Of a stretch of DNA of 64,000 nucleotides, positions 37,988 to 46,826 are shown piece after piece. Position 1 is the first letter of the stretch. Each line of letters begins with the position of its first letter. Position numbers and translations under genes: made by a program. The stretch comes from Noviherbaspirillum malthae (GTDB lineage: Bacteria; Pseudomonadota; Gammaproteobacteria; Burkholderiales; Burkholderiaceae_D): positions 24,616 through 88,615 of the forward strand of contig NZ_JACYXF010000024.1 of the NCBI RefSeq assembly GCF_015352985.1. Direction: 5' to 3'. The notes beneath the pieces are model-generated. The model made no database searches. It was not told the DNA's origin and saw only the letters and a list, made by a program, of their open reading frames with translations.

Positions 37988-38806
37988 CTAGCTTCCGCTC
38001 AGCGACCTTTCACCGAAGCCGAGCGCCGCGCTGATATTGCCGGCTTCGCCGGTGAGAAGGGCGACGATGCGGCCGTCGTGTCCGGTATCGAATCCGCCGC
38101 TCGCCCCGAGGGCGGTCAGCACTGCGGCGACGCGCCCGGTGTGATCGAAGATCGGCGACGCCACGGCGCTGATGCCGGGGAGCAAAGTGTCGTTGATCGC
38201 GGCGTAACCATTGGCACGTACGGATTTGCGCAGGTTTTCCACCGGGTTTCTCCCCTGCAGGGATGCACGCTGCTCCCGCGTGGCCTGCGCGAGTTCTTCG
38301 CTCGCCATGTTCTGGATGCGGGTATCGTCGATATAGCTTACGAAGACCCGGCCTGTTGCCGACCACAGCAGCGGCAGTACCGAGCCCGCGCGCACGTTGA
38401 TCGTCACGGGCAGTCCCGGCTCCTCGAAGCGCAGTATCGTCGGCCCCTTGTTGCCCATGACGGCAATGAAGCAGGTCACCTGGAGTTCTTCGCGCAGGCG
38501 CTTCAATGCAGGTTCGCCCAGCCGTATCGGATCGCATTGCCGCAGCGCCGCCAGGCCGATCTGTATTGCTTCCTGGCCGAGGCAATAGTGCTGCGTCGAC
38601 GGATCCTGGAACACCAGGCCTTCCTGGGTCAGGCTGGCCATGTAGCGATGGACCTTGGCCGTGCTTTCGCCGACTTCCGCCGACACCGCGGTCAGGCTCG
38701 CGGCGCCTCCCAGGCGGCCGAGCGCCTTCAGTATTCCCATTCCCATTTCGGCCGACTGCACCCGCTGGCGGCGTTCCGGCAGACGTTCCTGCACCTGCTT
38801 TGTCAT
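37988..38806 (-). CDS. IclR family transcriptional regulator
   Basis: 272 residues. The N-terminal winged helix (QSAEMGMGILKALGRLGGAASLTAVSAEVGESTAKVHRYMASL) is followed by the GAF-like effector domain (LGQEAIQIGLAALRQCDPIRLGEPALKRL, then GYAAINDTLLPGISAVASPIFDHTGRVAAVLTALG). It lies divergent to a Bug receptor gene, a common pairing where IclR senses the carboxylate. The 209 bp intergenic region carries an element that also occurs before the P450. Confidence 0.9.
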   Translation of the reverse strand: MTKQVQERLPERRQRVQSAEMGMGILKALGRLGGAASLTAVSAEVGESTAKVHRYMASLTQEGLVFQDPSTQHYCLGQEAIQIGLAALRQCDPIRLGEPALKRLREELQVTCFIAVMGNKGPTILRFEEPGLPVTINVRAGSVLPLLWSATGRVFVSYIDDTRIQNMASEELAQATREQRASLQGRNPVENLRKSVRANGYAAINDTLLPGISAVASPIFDHTGRVAAVLTALGASGGFDTGHDGRIVALLTGEAGNISAALGFGERSLSGS

Positions 38807-38942
38807 TGCTTGTTCTTTCGTATGCTTGCGGTAAAAGAAGATTCGATACCGTGATTATGCCGTGCAATATCGGCTCTTCCACCCTGCGGCCGTACATGAC
38901 ATCAAACAAGATCAGGCGCCGGGAACGGATGACAGTAGATTA

Positions 38943-38971
38943 TTTTACGGTTAGCGTAGTAGTATTACGCA
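38943..38971 (+). promoter_or_regulatory. operator-like element upstream of Bug receptor
   Basis: Holds TTTTACGG, then CGTAGTA and ATTACGCA, with 23 of 29 bases identical to the element before the P450 at 31066-31094 in the same orientation to the gene. It ends 44 bp before the GTG start and lies 136 bp from the IclR start, so IclR is the likely ligand-sensing binder. Confidence 0.6.
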
Positions 38972-39015
38972 AAAAGACGACAACGTGGTCCTTGACCGAT
39001 ATCCAGGAGAAAAAT

Positions 39016-39987
39016 GTGAAGAAGATTCTTGCCGCCTGCCTGCTTACCCTGCCGGCACTGGTCGCCACCACGGCCGCCCAAGCGCAAAACTATCCATCCA
39101 AGACCATACGCTGGCTGGTGCCCTATCCGCCGGGCGGCGGTTCGGATTTCCTGGCCAGAACGGTCGGCCAGGCGCTTTCCCAGCAGGTGGGCCAGCCGGT
39201 CATCATCGAAAACAAGGCTGGCGGCAATACCGCGATCGCCGCTGCGGAAACCGCAAGGTCCGCGCCCGACGGCTACACCATCCTCAACGCCGACAACGGC
39301 ACCATGGTCTTCAATTCCGCGCTGTACTCGAAGCTGACCTACAACCCCGAGAAGGACCTGGCCCCGGTAACGCTGGTGGGCCGCTTCCCGATGATCCTGG
39401 TGGTCGGCCCCGCATCCCATGTGAAGGATGCGAAGGAATTCATCGCCACGGCCAAGGCGCGTCCCGGCAGCGTGAACTACGGCTCGGCCGGCGCCGGCAG
39501 CCCGCACCACCTCGCGATGGAATTGCTGAAGGTGAATGCCGGCCTGCACATGGTGCATATCGCCTATCGCGGCGCGGCGCCTGCGTTGAATGACGTGATC
39601 GGCGGCCAGATTCCGGCCATGATGGTCGACCTCGCGGCCGGCGGCGCCTTCATCAAGAGCGGCAAGCTGCGTCCGCTGGCCGTGGCAAACCCGACGCGCC
39701 TGCCGCAGCTGCCCGACGTCCCGACCTTCGCCGAGCTCGGCTACAAGAACGTCGAAGCGGCCGCGCTGGTCGGCGTCGTGGCGCCGGCGGGCATTCCGGC
39801 CGACACGCTCAACACGCTCAACAAGCAGCTCGTCACCGCGATCAACCAGCCGAACGTGAAGCAGCGCCTCATCGAATTCGGCGTCGAGCCTGTCGCCAGC
39901 ACGCCGCAGCAGTACAGCGACCTGCTGCGCAGCGAAACCGTGCGCTGGCACAAGCTGATCAAGGATCAGAAGATCACGCTCGATTGA
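39016..39987 (+). CDS. Bug/TctC family periplasmic solute-binding receptor
   Basis: 323 residues from the GTG at 39016, five bases after AGGAGA; longer upstream frames cross the promoter region. A signal peptide (VKKILAACLLTLPALVATTAAQA) is followed by the mature start QNYPSKTIRWLVPYPPGGGSDF, the Bug signature. A second hallmark is the NKAGGNTAIAAAETARSAPDGYT block. It probably binds a carboxylate that also acts as the IclR signal. No membrane transporter is adjacent. Confidence 0.93.
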   Translation: MKKILAACLLTLPALVATTAAQAQNYPSKTIRWLVPYPPGGGSDFLARTVGQALSQQVGQPVIIENKAGGNTAIAAAETARSAPDGYTILNADNGTMVFNSALYSKLTYNPEKDLAPVTLVGRFPMILVVGPASHVKDAKEFIATAKARPGSVNYGSAGAGSPHHLAMELLKVNAGLHMVHIAYRGAAPALNDVIGGQIPAMMVDLAAGGAFIKSGKLRPLAVANPTRLPQLPDVPTFAELGYKNVEAAALVGVVAPAGIPADTLNTLNKQLVTAINQPNVKQRLIEFGVEPVASTPQQYSDLLRSETVRWHKLIKDQKITLD

Positions 39988-40002
39988 TTGATCGGCTGTA
40001 GC

Positions 40003-40036
40003 CGCGGACGGGTCTGCGCTTGCTTGCCCGTCCGCG
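40003..40036 (+). terminator. hairpin after Bug receptor
   Basis: CGCGGACGGG (40003-40012) pairs perfectly with CCCGTCCGCG (40027-40036) across a 14 nt loop, 15 bp after the stop. There is no T-run, so termination may be weak or Rho-assisted. Confidence 0.5.
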
Positions 40037-40105
40037 ATTGTCATCACGGCTTTTCAAGCGAGCCCGCTGAAATTTTTTCACAAGCCGCAGTGCAGTCGTA
40101 TTTCG

Positions 40106-40141
40106 CCCCCTCTCCCGCAGGCGGGAGGGCCGGGGTGAGGG
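40106..40141 (+). repeat. REP-like palindromic element, single unit
   Basis: CCCTCTCCCGC, then GCGGGAGGG, then CCGGGGTGAGGG. The same head and tail occur near 55818 and 55890, and a related form at 61203 and 49187. It is intergenic. Confidence 0.7.
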
Positions 40142-40181
40142 TGGTTGTGACGAAGAGCAGTCTTGACAACTCCCTTATCTA

Positions 40182-40353
40182 GAGCGCTTTCGGATTGACT
40201 GTACTGTCGATGCCGGTCGATTTGCCAGCGGCACTGCGTTGTGTGGGGACGCCGAGTCCTCCTTGCCATGGCCCCGCCATGTCGCGTCACCACGCCTTGT
40301 TCCGCAGGCAAATCACCTCGGCCTCGCCGACTCCAGTCAACCCGAAAGCGCTC
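40182..40353. mobile_element. MITE-like element with TA flanks
   Basis: Terminal inverted repeats GAGCGCTTTCGGATTGACT (40182-40200) and its complement at 40335-40353 match at 18 of 19 positions. Both ends are flanked by TA (40180-40181 and 40354-40355), the target duplication of IS630/Tc1-mariner elements. The 172 bp interior holds no credible gene, so mobility would depend on a transposase elsewhere. Confidence 0.65.
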
Positions 40354-40574
40354 TAAGCCATCGCCATGCGCCCCACATCCCCGCTTGCAGGCCAGGTCAG
40401 CAGTGACAGGGCAAACCAGTGGTTGATGGAACACTTCCTGCGAGCCGACCGCGGGTAAAGGGGAGAGGCACGGCGCATCAAACAAATTCTACTGTCCTGC
40501 TTTGAAGTCCCTGCCATCAAGCTGACCAATCCACCGCCTTCAATACTGCTGCTTCGGCAAGCGGCTGGATTTGA

Positions 40575-40588
40575 ATGATCCAGATCAA
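40575..40588 (+). promoter_or_regulatory. FNR/DNR-type box upstream of nnrS
   Basis: ATGAT-CCAG-ATCAA differs by one base from TTGAT-N4-ATCAA. If bound at -41.5, transcription would start near 40623, upstream of the NsrR operator, giving oxygen-limited activation. Confidence 0.55.
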
Positions 40589-40642
40589 AACTCCCTGAAT
40601 TTTCGTGCCGCTCGCCGCAAGTATTTCAGTTGCTGACCGCAA

Positions 40643-40689
40643 CCGGTCTCATTTAAGATGCATAAAAATTGCATCTTAAATGAGACCGG
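40643..40689 (+). promoter_or_regulatory. NsrR operator inside a perfect 20 bp inverted repeat
   Basis: The core at 40655-40677 is AAGATGCAT-N5-TTGCATCTT, matching the 11-1-11 NsrR consensus. The palindrome extends to perfect 20 bp arms (40643-40662 and 40670-40689) with a 7 bp loop, ending one base before the nnrS ATG. As RNA it could also fold around the ribosome site. Confidence 0.8.
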
Positions 40690-40690
40690 C

Positions 40691-41890
40691 ATGGCACTGA
40701 TCACGATTGAAGAAGGCATCCTCAAGGAACGCGAGCCGCGAAGCGGAGACTGGCCGGTGTTCCGGCTCGGCTTTCGTCCCTTCTACCTGCTTGGCGCCGC
40801 CTTTGCCGCGCTGAGCGTGCCGCTCTGGATCGCTCATCTCTACGGTTGGCTCAAGCTGTTCGCCAACGTCACGGTAGGCTGGCATGCGCATGAAATGGTG
40901 TTCGGATTTGGTATCGCCGTTATCATCGGATTCATGTACACCGCCGCCCGCAACTGGACCGGATTGTGGACTCCCCGGGGCAAGGTGCTGGCAGGGCTCT
41001 GCGCGCTATGGCTGGCGGGAAGGGCGGCAATGTTATTTGCAGGCACGTCGGCGGCGGCGCTGCTTGATCTGGCATTCCTGCCGGTTGCCGCCTTTCCTTT
41101 GTACCAGGTGCTGAAACGAGCAGGAAACAGGCGCAACATGATGCTGGTCGTAATGCTCGCCCTGCTGGCGGTCACCAACGCCGGCTACCATGCGGCCGCT
41201 CTGGGCTGGGTGATGGCATCGCCGCTGAGCTTCGTCGAGGCCGCAATCCTCATCATCGTTGTCATTGAAGCAGTCATCGGCGGCCGGGTGATTCCCATGT
41301 TCACGAGGAACGGCGCGCCTGGCACCGAGCCGGTCATGGATGCCAGGCGTGACCGCATCGTAATGGGTGCGACTGTCGCCGCAGTGGCAGGTTTCGCCCT
41401 CGGCGTTCCTTCGCCGCTGATGGGCGCGCTGGCAGCGAGCGCCGCCGTAGCCCAGGCAACCCGCCTTTTAGGCTGGAAGCCGCTTGCCACGCTGCGCCAT
41501 CCGCTATTGTGGATTCTGCATCTTTCTTACGGCTGGATTCCGATCGGATTTGCCCTGCTGGCGCTGCATGCCTTCGGCATCGTGCCGGAAAGCGCTGCGC
41601 TGCATGCGCTGGCGGCGGGCGCCATGGCCGGCCTCATCCTCGGCATGATCACTCGTACCGTGCTCGGTCATACCGGCCGCCAACTCAAGGCCGGACGCAT
41701 CGAAATGGCAATGTACCTGCTGATACAGGCTGGCGCAGTGGCCCGTCTGATTGCCGCGCTCGGCCTGGATGGAGGCGGCACCATTGCGCTGCCTGCAGCC
41801 GCTGCATGCTGGAGCGCCGCATTCGGCTTGTATCTTGCGCAATACGGACCTTACCTGTTTTCCCGACGAATCGACGGACGTGAAGGCTGA
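40691..41890 (+). CDS. nnrS: NnrS family nitric-oxide-response membrane protein
   Basis: 399 residues from the ATG at 40691; an in-frame codon at 40658 lies inside the operator palindrome. About twelve membrane helices. NnrS signatures are present: FRLGFRPFYLLGA, WHAHEMVFGFGIAVIIGFMYTAARNWTG, and FTRNGAPG in the middle. NnrS is a heme-containing inner-membrane protein that protects against nitrosative damage. It is controlled by NO-sensing NsrR in this window, as shown by the operator and by the downstream nsrR gene. Confidence 0.93.
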   Translation: MALITIEEGILKEREPRSGDWPVFRLGFRPFYLLGAAFAALSVPLWIAHLYGWLKLFANVTVGWHAHEMVFGFGIAVIIGFMYTAARNWTGLWTPRGKVLAGLCALWLAGRAAMLFAGTSAAALLDLAFLPVAAFPLYQVLKRAGNRRNMMLVVMLALLAVTNAGYHAAALGWVMASPLSFVEAAILIIVVIEAVIGGRVIPMFTRNGAPGTEPVMDARRDRIVMGATVAAVAGFALGVPSPLMGALAASAAVAQATRLLGWKPLATLRHPLLWILHLSYGWIPIGFALLALHAFGIVPESAALHALAAGAMAGLILGMITRTVLGHTGRQLKAGRIEMAMYLLIQAGAVARLIAALGLDGGGTIALPAAAACWSAAFGLYLAQYGPYLFSRRIDGREG

Positions 41891-41977
41891 TCGCTGATTG
41901 TGCAGCCACGCAAATACTGGTCACGTTGCGGTTGCCTTTGCTTCATGGCCGCCTGCAGGCGGCAAGGCACGAGCATA

Positions 41978-42000
41978 AAGCTGTAAAATATATGCGTCTT
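41978..42000 (+). promoter_or_regulatory. NsrR operator upstream of nsrR
   Basis: AAGCTGTAAAA-T-ATATGCGTCTT has the 11-1-11 geometry of NsrR sites, with a weaker match than the nnrS site. It ends 23 bp before the nsrR ATG, which implies autoregulation. Confidence 0.6.
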
Positions 42001-42023
42001 ATTGCACGCACAGGCGGCCCCAA

Positions 42024-42476
42024 ATGCGACTGACCAGTTATACCGATTATGCGCTCCGAACCCTGATGCATCTGGCCGCCAACCCCGATCGCCTGGTGAC
42101 GATCAGCGACATCGCCGATGCCCATGGCATAGCAAAAAATCATCTGACCAAGGTTGTGCACCAGCTCGGCGTGCAGGGCTTTGTCGAAACCGTGCGCGGC
42201 AGGAGCGGCGGGCTGCGCCTGGGACGCGCTCCCAAGGATATCCGCATCGGCGACGTGGTGCGCCAGACCGAAACCGATTTCTACATGGCAGCCTGTTTCG
42301 ACGTCGAGGACCAGGGCTGCATCTATTCCTCCGCCTGCGGCCTGAAGGGCGTGCTTTCCAATGCGACCGACGCCTTCCTGGGCGTGCTGGACGAAGTCAC
42401 GCTCGACAGCCTGATGCCGAAGAAGGGACGTGCGCTGAAGGGCATAGAAATCCGCGGCATGAAGCTGCAGGCTTGA
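42024..42476 (+). CDS. nsrR: NO-sensing Rrf2-family repressor NsrR
   Basis: 150 residues. It begins MRLTSYTDYALRTLMHLA, the Rrf2/NsrR signature, with an N-terminal winged helix (ISDIADAHGIAKNHLTKVVHQL). Three cysteines in ACFDVEDQGCIYSSAC at about 91-106 match the 2Fe-2S ligands of NsrR. NO attack on the cluster releases DNA. Operators of matching geometry precede both nnrS and this gene, closing the circuit. A strong terminator follows. Confidence 0.93.
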   Translation: MRLTSYTDYALRTLMHLAANPDRLVTISDIADAHGIAKNHLTKVVHQLGVQGFVETVRGRSGGLRLGRAPKDIRIGDVVRQTETDFYMAACFDVEDQGCIYSSACGLKGVLSNATDAFLGVLDEVTLDSLMPKKGRALKGIEIRGMKLQA

Positions 42477-42518
42477 TGCCGGGCGCAATACCGGCCCGAT
42501 AGAATCTTCCAAGTCTTG

Positions 42519-42543
42519 AACACGCGGCCGTGCGCCGCGTGTT
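42519..42543 (+). terminator. intrinsic terminator after nsrR
   Basis: AACACGCGGC (42519-42528), loop CGTGC, GCCGCGTGTT (42534-42543), followed by TTCATTT. Perfect 10 bp stem plus T-rich tail. Confidence 0.85.
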
Positions 42544-42633
42544 TTCATTTGTGCAGCCTGACGGCATGCCGTTCCTCTTTTCCGAAGGTTTTCGGTTGAC
42601 TTTCATCAACATCATTTGGATCGCTCAAAAAGC

Positions 42634-42664
42634 TTGAAGCCGCAATAGTTTAGAGTTAAAGTAT
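42634..42664 (+). promoter_or_regulatory. promoter and MarR-type operator of the 2-aminobenzoate operon
   Basis: TTGAAG (42634-42639), 17 bp spacer, TAAAGT (42657-42662) fit a sigma-70 promoter. Overlapping the -10 is the inverted repeat ATAGTTTA (42645-42652) and TAAAGTAT (42657-42664), 7 of 8 paired, a size suited to MarR dimers such as the one encoded at 47635. Confidence 0.5.
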
Positions 42665-42724
42665 ATTTCAATCGTCGACAACGACGGCATCGGCCCTGGA
42701 GCATGCTGACCATGAGGAGCGGAC

Positions 42725-44341
42725 ATGAAGCACATCGAGCAGATTGACAGTTTTGCCATGGACAGCCTCCCGCCGAAGGCGCAGTGGCCCCAGTTCCTGT
42801 TCGAATTGCCCGAGCTGCATTACCCGCCGCGGCTCAATTGCTCGGTCGAATTGCTGGACAAGGCAGTCGCGGCCGGACTGGGCGGCAGGACGGCGCTGCG
42901 CAGCCGCACGGAAACCTGGACCTATGCCGATCTCCTCGACAAGGTGAACCGCATCGCCGGCGTGCTGACCCATGACATGAAGCTGGTGCCCGGCAGCCGC
43001 GTGCTGCTGCGCGGCGCGAACCATCCGATGATGGCCGCATCGGTGCTGGCGGTATGGAAGGCGGGATGCATCGCCGTTCCGACCATGCCCCTGCTGCGCG
43101 CGCCCGAGTTGGCGGTGATCATTGAAAAGGCGCGTATCGGCGCTGCGCTGTGTGCCGCCGGCCTGAAGGAGGAACTGGAAAAGGTGCGCGAGCAGAGCGA
43201 TGTTTTAAAGCAGGCGGTGTATTTCAGCAGCGAAACACCGGACGGACTGGAACAGCTGATGGCTTCCAAGTCCGCAAACTTCGAAGCCGCCGATACCTCC
43301 GCAGAAGACGTCTGCCTGATCGCCTTTACCTCGGGCACGACCGGTAAGCCCAAGGGAACGATGCACTTCCACCGCGACATCCTTGCCGCCTGCGACTGCT
43401 TTCCCAAGTCCGTCCTCAAGGTGGAGCCGGATGATGTGTTCATCGGCACGCCGCCGCTGGCTTTCACCTTCGGTCTCGGCGGCCTGCTGCTCTTCCCGCT
43501 GCGCGCCGGGGCCAGTTCGGTGCTGCTGGAAAAGCTGACACCCGAAACCCTGGTACAGGCGGTGCAGGAATTCCGCCCGACCGTCTGCTTCACCGCGCCG
43601 ACCTTCTACCGGCAGATGATCGCCTTCGCGGACCGCTACGACATGTCCAGCCTGAAGAAATCGGTTTCCGCCGGCGAAGCCCTGCCTACCGCAACGCGGG
43701 ATGCCTGGCAGCGAGCCACCGGCATCGCCATGATCGACGGCATCGGTTCGACGGAAATGCTGCACATCTTCATTTCGGCCGCGGGAAAGGAGATCCGTCC
43801 CGGCGCGGTCGGCAAGCCGGTGCCGGGCTACCAGGCCTGCGTGCTCGACGATGAAGGCAAGCCCGCAGGTCCGGGCGTGACCGGCCGCCTTGCGGTAAGA
43901 GGCCCGACCGGCTGCCGCTACATGTCGGACCCGCGCCAGGCCGACTATGTGCAGAACGGCTGGAACCTGACCGGCGATGCCTTTGAAATGGATGCGGACG
44001 GTTACTTCTGGTACCGGGCGCGCACCGACGACATGATCATTTCGGCGGGATACAACATTGCCGGCCCCGAGGTGGAAGACACGATGCTCAAGCATCCGGC
44101 CGTTGCCGAATGCGCGGTCATCGGCGTGCCCGACGAGGAACGTGGCCAGATCGTGAAGGCCTTTGTCGTGCTCAAGCAGGGCAATGCAGCATCGGAAGAA
44201 CTCACAAGGCAGCTGCAGAACCATGTGAAGCAGAGCATTGCACCCTACAAATACCCGCGCGCCCTCGAATACTGCGACACCCTGCCGCGCACCGAGACGG
44301 GAAAGCTGCAGCGCTTCAGGCTGCGGCAGGAAGCCAGGTAA
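42725..44341 (+). CDS. abmG: 2-aminobenzoate-CoA ligase (benzoate-CoA ligase family)
   Basis: 538 residues after a GAGGAG ribosome site. AMP-forming acyl-CoA synthetase motifs: phosphate loop FTSGTTGKPKGTMHFH, then GIGSTEMLH and the C-terminal hinge YRARTDDMIISAGYNIAGPEVE, ending PRTETGKLQRFRLR with the catalytic lysine. It makes the CoA ester of an aromatic acid with ATP. The following genes match the aerobic 2-aminobenzoyl-CoA route known from Azoarcus evansii, which supports anthranilate as substrate over benzoate or salicylate. It is the first gene of the operon. Confidence 0.85.
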   Translation: MKHIEQIDSFAMDSLPPKAQWPQFLFELPELHYPPRLNCSVELLDKAVAAGLGGRTALRSRTETWTYADLLDKVNRIAGVLTHDMKLVPGSRVLLRGANHPMMAASVLAVWKAGCIAVPTMPLLRAPELAVIIEKARIGAALCAAGLKEELEKVREQSDVLKQAVYFSSETPDGLEQLMASKSANFEAADTSAEDVCLIAFTSGTTGKPKGTMHFHRDILAACDCFPKSVLKVEPDDVFIGTPPLAFTFGLGGLLLFPLRAGASSVLLEKLTPETLVQAVQEFRPTVCFTAPTFYRQMIAFADRYDMSSLKKSVSAGEALPTATRDAWQRATGIAMIDGIGSTEMLHIFISAAGKEIRPGAVGKPVPGYQACVLDDEGKPAGPGVTGRLAVRGPTGCRYMSDPRQADYVQNGWNLTGDAFEMDADGYFWYRARTDDMIISAGYNIAGPEVEDTMLKHPAVAECAVIGVPDEERGQIVKAFVVLKQGNAASEELTRQLQNHVKQSIAPYKYPRALEYCDTLPRTETGKLQRFRLRQEAR

Positions 44342-44405
44342 GGGCACCGGGACAATCGAAGACGAAGCTGCAAACCGGGACAACGGAGCGGCAAAGGATG
44401 ACAAC

Positions 44406-46826
44406 ATGAAGATCGCATGCATCGGCGGCGGGCCCGCCGGACTTTACTTCGGCCTGCTGATGAAAAAGCAGAACCCGCAGCACGAGATCACGGTGATCGA
44501 GCGCAACCGCCCCTACGACACCTTCGGCTGGGGCGTGGTGTTTTCCGACCAGACGCTGGGCAACCTGACGGCGGCCGATGAAGACACGGCGCGCACCATC
44601 CTGCGCTCCTTCAACCACTGGGACGACATCGAAGTCAATTTCAAGGGCAAGACCCTGCGCTCCAGCGGCCACGGTTTCTGCGGCATCGGCCGCAAGCGCA
44701 TGCTCAACATCCTGCAGGAGCGCTGCGAGCAGCTGGGCGTGCGCCTTGTCTTCGAAAACGATGTCACCGACGACCAGGCTATCGCAGCCACCTATGATGC
44801 CGATCTCGTGATCGCCAGCGACGGCCTCAACAGCCGCATCCGCAACCGCTATGCCGAGACCTTCCGGCCCGATGTGGAGACGCGCAACTGCCGCTTCGTC
44901 TGGCTGGGCACGAAGAAACTGTTCGATGCCTTCACCTTCGCCTTCGAACAGACCGAACACGGCTGGTTCCAGGCGCACATCTATCAGTTCGACGGCGATA
45001 CCTCCACCTTCATCGTCGAAACGCCGGAAGACACCTGGAAGAAGGCGGGCCTCGACCAGATGAGCCAGGAGGAAGGCATCGCCTTCTGCGAGCGGCTGTT
45101 CGCGCGCTACCTCGACGGCCATCCCTTGCTGAGCAACGCCAAGCATCTGCGCGGCTCCGCCATCTGGATCAATTTCCCAAGGGTCATCTGCAATACCTGG
45201 GTGCACTGGAATACGGTGAACGGCAGGCGCGTCCCCGTGGTGCTGATGGGCGACGCCGCGCATACCGCGCATTTTTCCATCGGCTCCGGCACCAAGCTGG
45301 CGCTGGAAGATGCGATCGAACTGGCAAACTGTTTCCGTGAGCATGGAGGAGACACGCCGGACAAGCTCGAGAAGCTGCTGGAGCGCTATCAGGAACTACG
45401 CTCGGTGGAAGTACTGAAGATACAGAACGCCGCGCGCAATTCCATGGAATGGTTCGAGAACGTGGACCGCTATTCTCGCCTCGATGCCGAGCAGTTCGCG
45501 TACTCGATGCTCACTCGCAGCCAGCGCATCTCGCATGAGAACCTGCGCCTGCGCGATCCGGAATACGTACGCCGCTATGAAGACTGGATCGCCAGGCGCG
45601 CCTTCGAACAGGCAGGACTCGAGTACCGGGCGCCGGCAGCCGGCAAAAGCATTCCTCCGATGCTGACGCCGTTCCGCCTGCGCAATACGGTATTGAAGAA
45701 CCGCATCGTGGTGTCGCCGATGGCGCAGTACTCCGCGGTCGACGGCATTCCCGGCGATTACCACCTGGTGCATCTCGGCAGCAGGGCCATGGGCGGCGCC
45801 GGCATGGTGTTCGCCGAAATGACTTGCGTGTCGGCCGATGCGCGCATCACGCCTGCCTGCCCCGGGCTCTATACAGCCGAGCATACGGCAGCCTGGAAGC
45901 GCATCGTCGATTTCGTGCACCAGAGCACCGATGCGAAGATCGCCGTGCAGCTGGGACATGCCGGTCCGAAGGGCTCGACACGGCGTGCCTGGGACGGCAT
46001 CGACCTGCCGCTCGATGAACGCACAGAAGGCAACTGGCCGCTGGTCGCCGCATCGGAACAGCAGTACATCGAAGGCGTATCGCAAACCGCGCGTGCCGCT
46101 ACGCGCGAAGACATGGAACGCATCACCGCCGATTTCGTGCGCGCGACGCGGGCCGCCGCCGAAGCCGGCTTCGACTGGCTGGAACTGCATTGCGCCCACG
46201 GCTACCTGCTGTCGAGCTTCATCTCGCCGCTGACCAACAAGCGTACCGACGGCTACGGCGGCGCGCTCGCCAATCGCTGCCGTTTTCCGCTGGAAGTGTT
46301 CGCTGCCATCCGCGCGGCATGGCCGGAAGACAGGCCGATCAGCGTGCGTATCTCGGCGCACGACTGGGTCGAAGGAGGCATCACGCCCGCCGATGCGGTG
46401 CAGATCGCGAAGCTGTTCAAGGAAGCGGGCGCCGACATGATCGATTGCTCCTCGGGCCAGGTCAGCAAGCAGGAGCAGCCCGTGTACGGCCGCATGTTCC
46501 AGACGCCGTTCTCGGACCGTATCCGCAACGAGGTCGGCATTCCCACCATTGCAGTCGGCGCCATCTATGAAGCCGACCATGCCAACAGCATCATCGCCGC
46601 CGGCCGCGCCGACCTGTGCGCGATTGCGCGTCCGCACCTGGCGAACCCGGCCTGGACGCTCAACGAAGCCGCGAAGATCGGCTACAGCGACATGGAATGG
46701 CCCAGGCAGTACCGCCCCGCGAAGATTCAGCTGGAGCGCAATCTCGAACGCGAACGGCAGATGGCAGCCGCCAGCAGCGGCCTGTCGCCGCAGCAGATCG
46801 CGGCCCGGCTGATGGAGGGTTCATGA
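44406..46826 (+). CDS. abmA: 2-aminobenzoyl-CoA monooxygenase/reductase (flavin fusion)
   Basis: 806 residues from the ATG at 44406 with AAAGGA upstream. The first half is a flavoprotein hydroxylase: GGGPAGLYFG dinucleotide motif, ERNRPYDTFGWGVVFSD, and GDAAHTAHFSIGSGTKLALEDAIELA. The second half (from about 418) is an old-yellow-enzyme domain: MLTPFRLRNTVLKNRIVVSPM, QLGHAGPKGST, HCAHGYLLSSFISPLTNKR. In Azoarcus this fusion hydroxylates and then reduces 2-aminobenzoyl-CoA, giving a non-aromatic 2-amino-5-oxocyclohexene-carboxyl-CoA. Relatives act on salicylyl-CoA, but the full operon favours the amino compound. It overlaps the SDR gene by ATGA. Confidence 0.88.
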   Translation: MKIACIGGGPAGLYFGLLMKKQNPQHEITVIERNRPYDTFGWGVVFSDQTLGNLTAADEDTARTILRSFNHWDDIEVNFKGKTLRSSGHGFCGIGRKRMLNILQERCEQLGVRLVFENDVTDDQAIAATYDADLVIASDGLNSRIRNRYAETFRPDVETRNCRFVWLGTKKLFDAFTFAFEQTEHGWFQAHIYQFDGDTSTFIVETPEDTWKKAGLDQMSQEEGIAFCERLFARYLDGHPLLSNAKHLRGSAIWINFPRVICNTWVHWNTVNGRRVPVVLMGDAAHTAHFSIGSGTKLALEDAIELANCFREHGGDTPDKLEKLLERYQELRSVEVLKIQNAARNSMEWFENVDRYSRLDAEQFAYSMLTRSQRISHENLRLRDPEYVRRYEDWIARRAFEQAGLEYRAPAAGKSIPPMLTPFRLRNTVLKNRIVVSPMAQYSAVDGIPGDYHLVHLGSRAMGGAGMVFAEMTCVSADARITPACPGLYTAEHTAAWKRIVDFVHQSTDAKIAVQLGHAGPKGSTRRAWDGIDLPLDERTEGNWPLVAASEQQYIEGVSQTARAATREDMERITADFVRATRAAAEAGFDWLELHCAHGYLLSSFISPLTNKRTDGYGGALANRCRFPLEVFAAIRAAWPEDRPISVRISAHDWVEGGITPADAVQIAKLFKEAGADMIDCSSGQVSKQEQPVYGRMFQTPFSDRIRNEVGIPTIAVGAIYEADHANSIIAAGRADLCAIARPHLANPAWTLNEAAKIGYSDMEWPRQYRPAKIQLERNLERERQMAAASSGLSPQQIAARLMEGS

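Noticed and set aside
40241..40426. 61-codon frame through the MITE-like element
   Set aside because: Crosses the terminal repeat and has no coding features.
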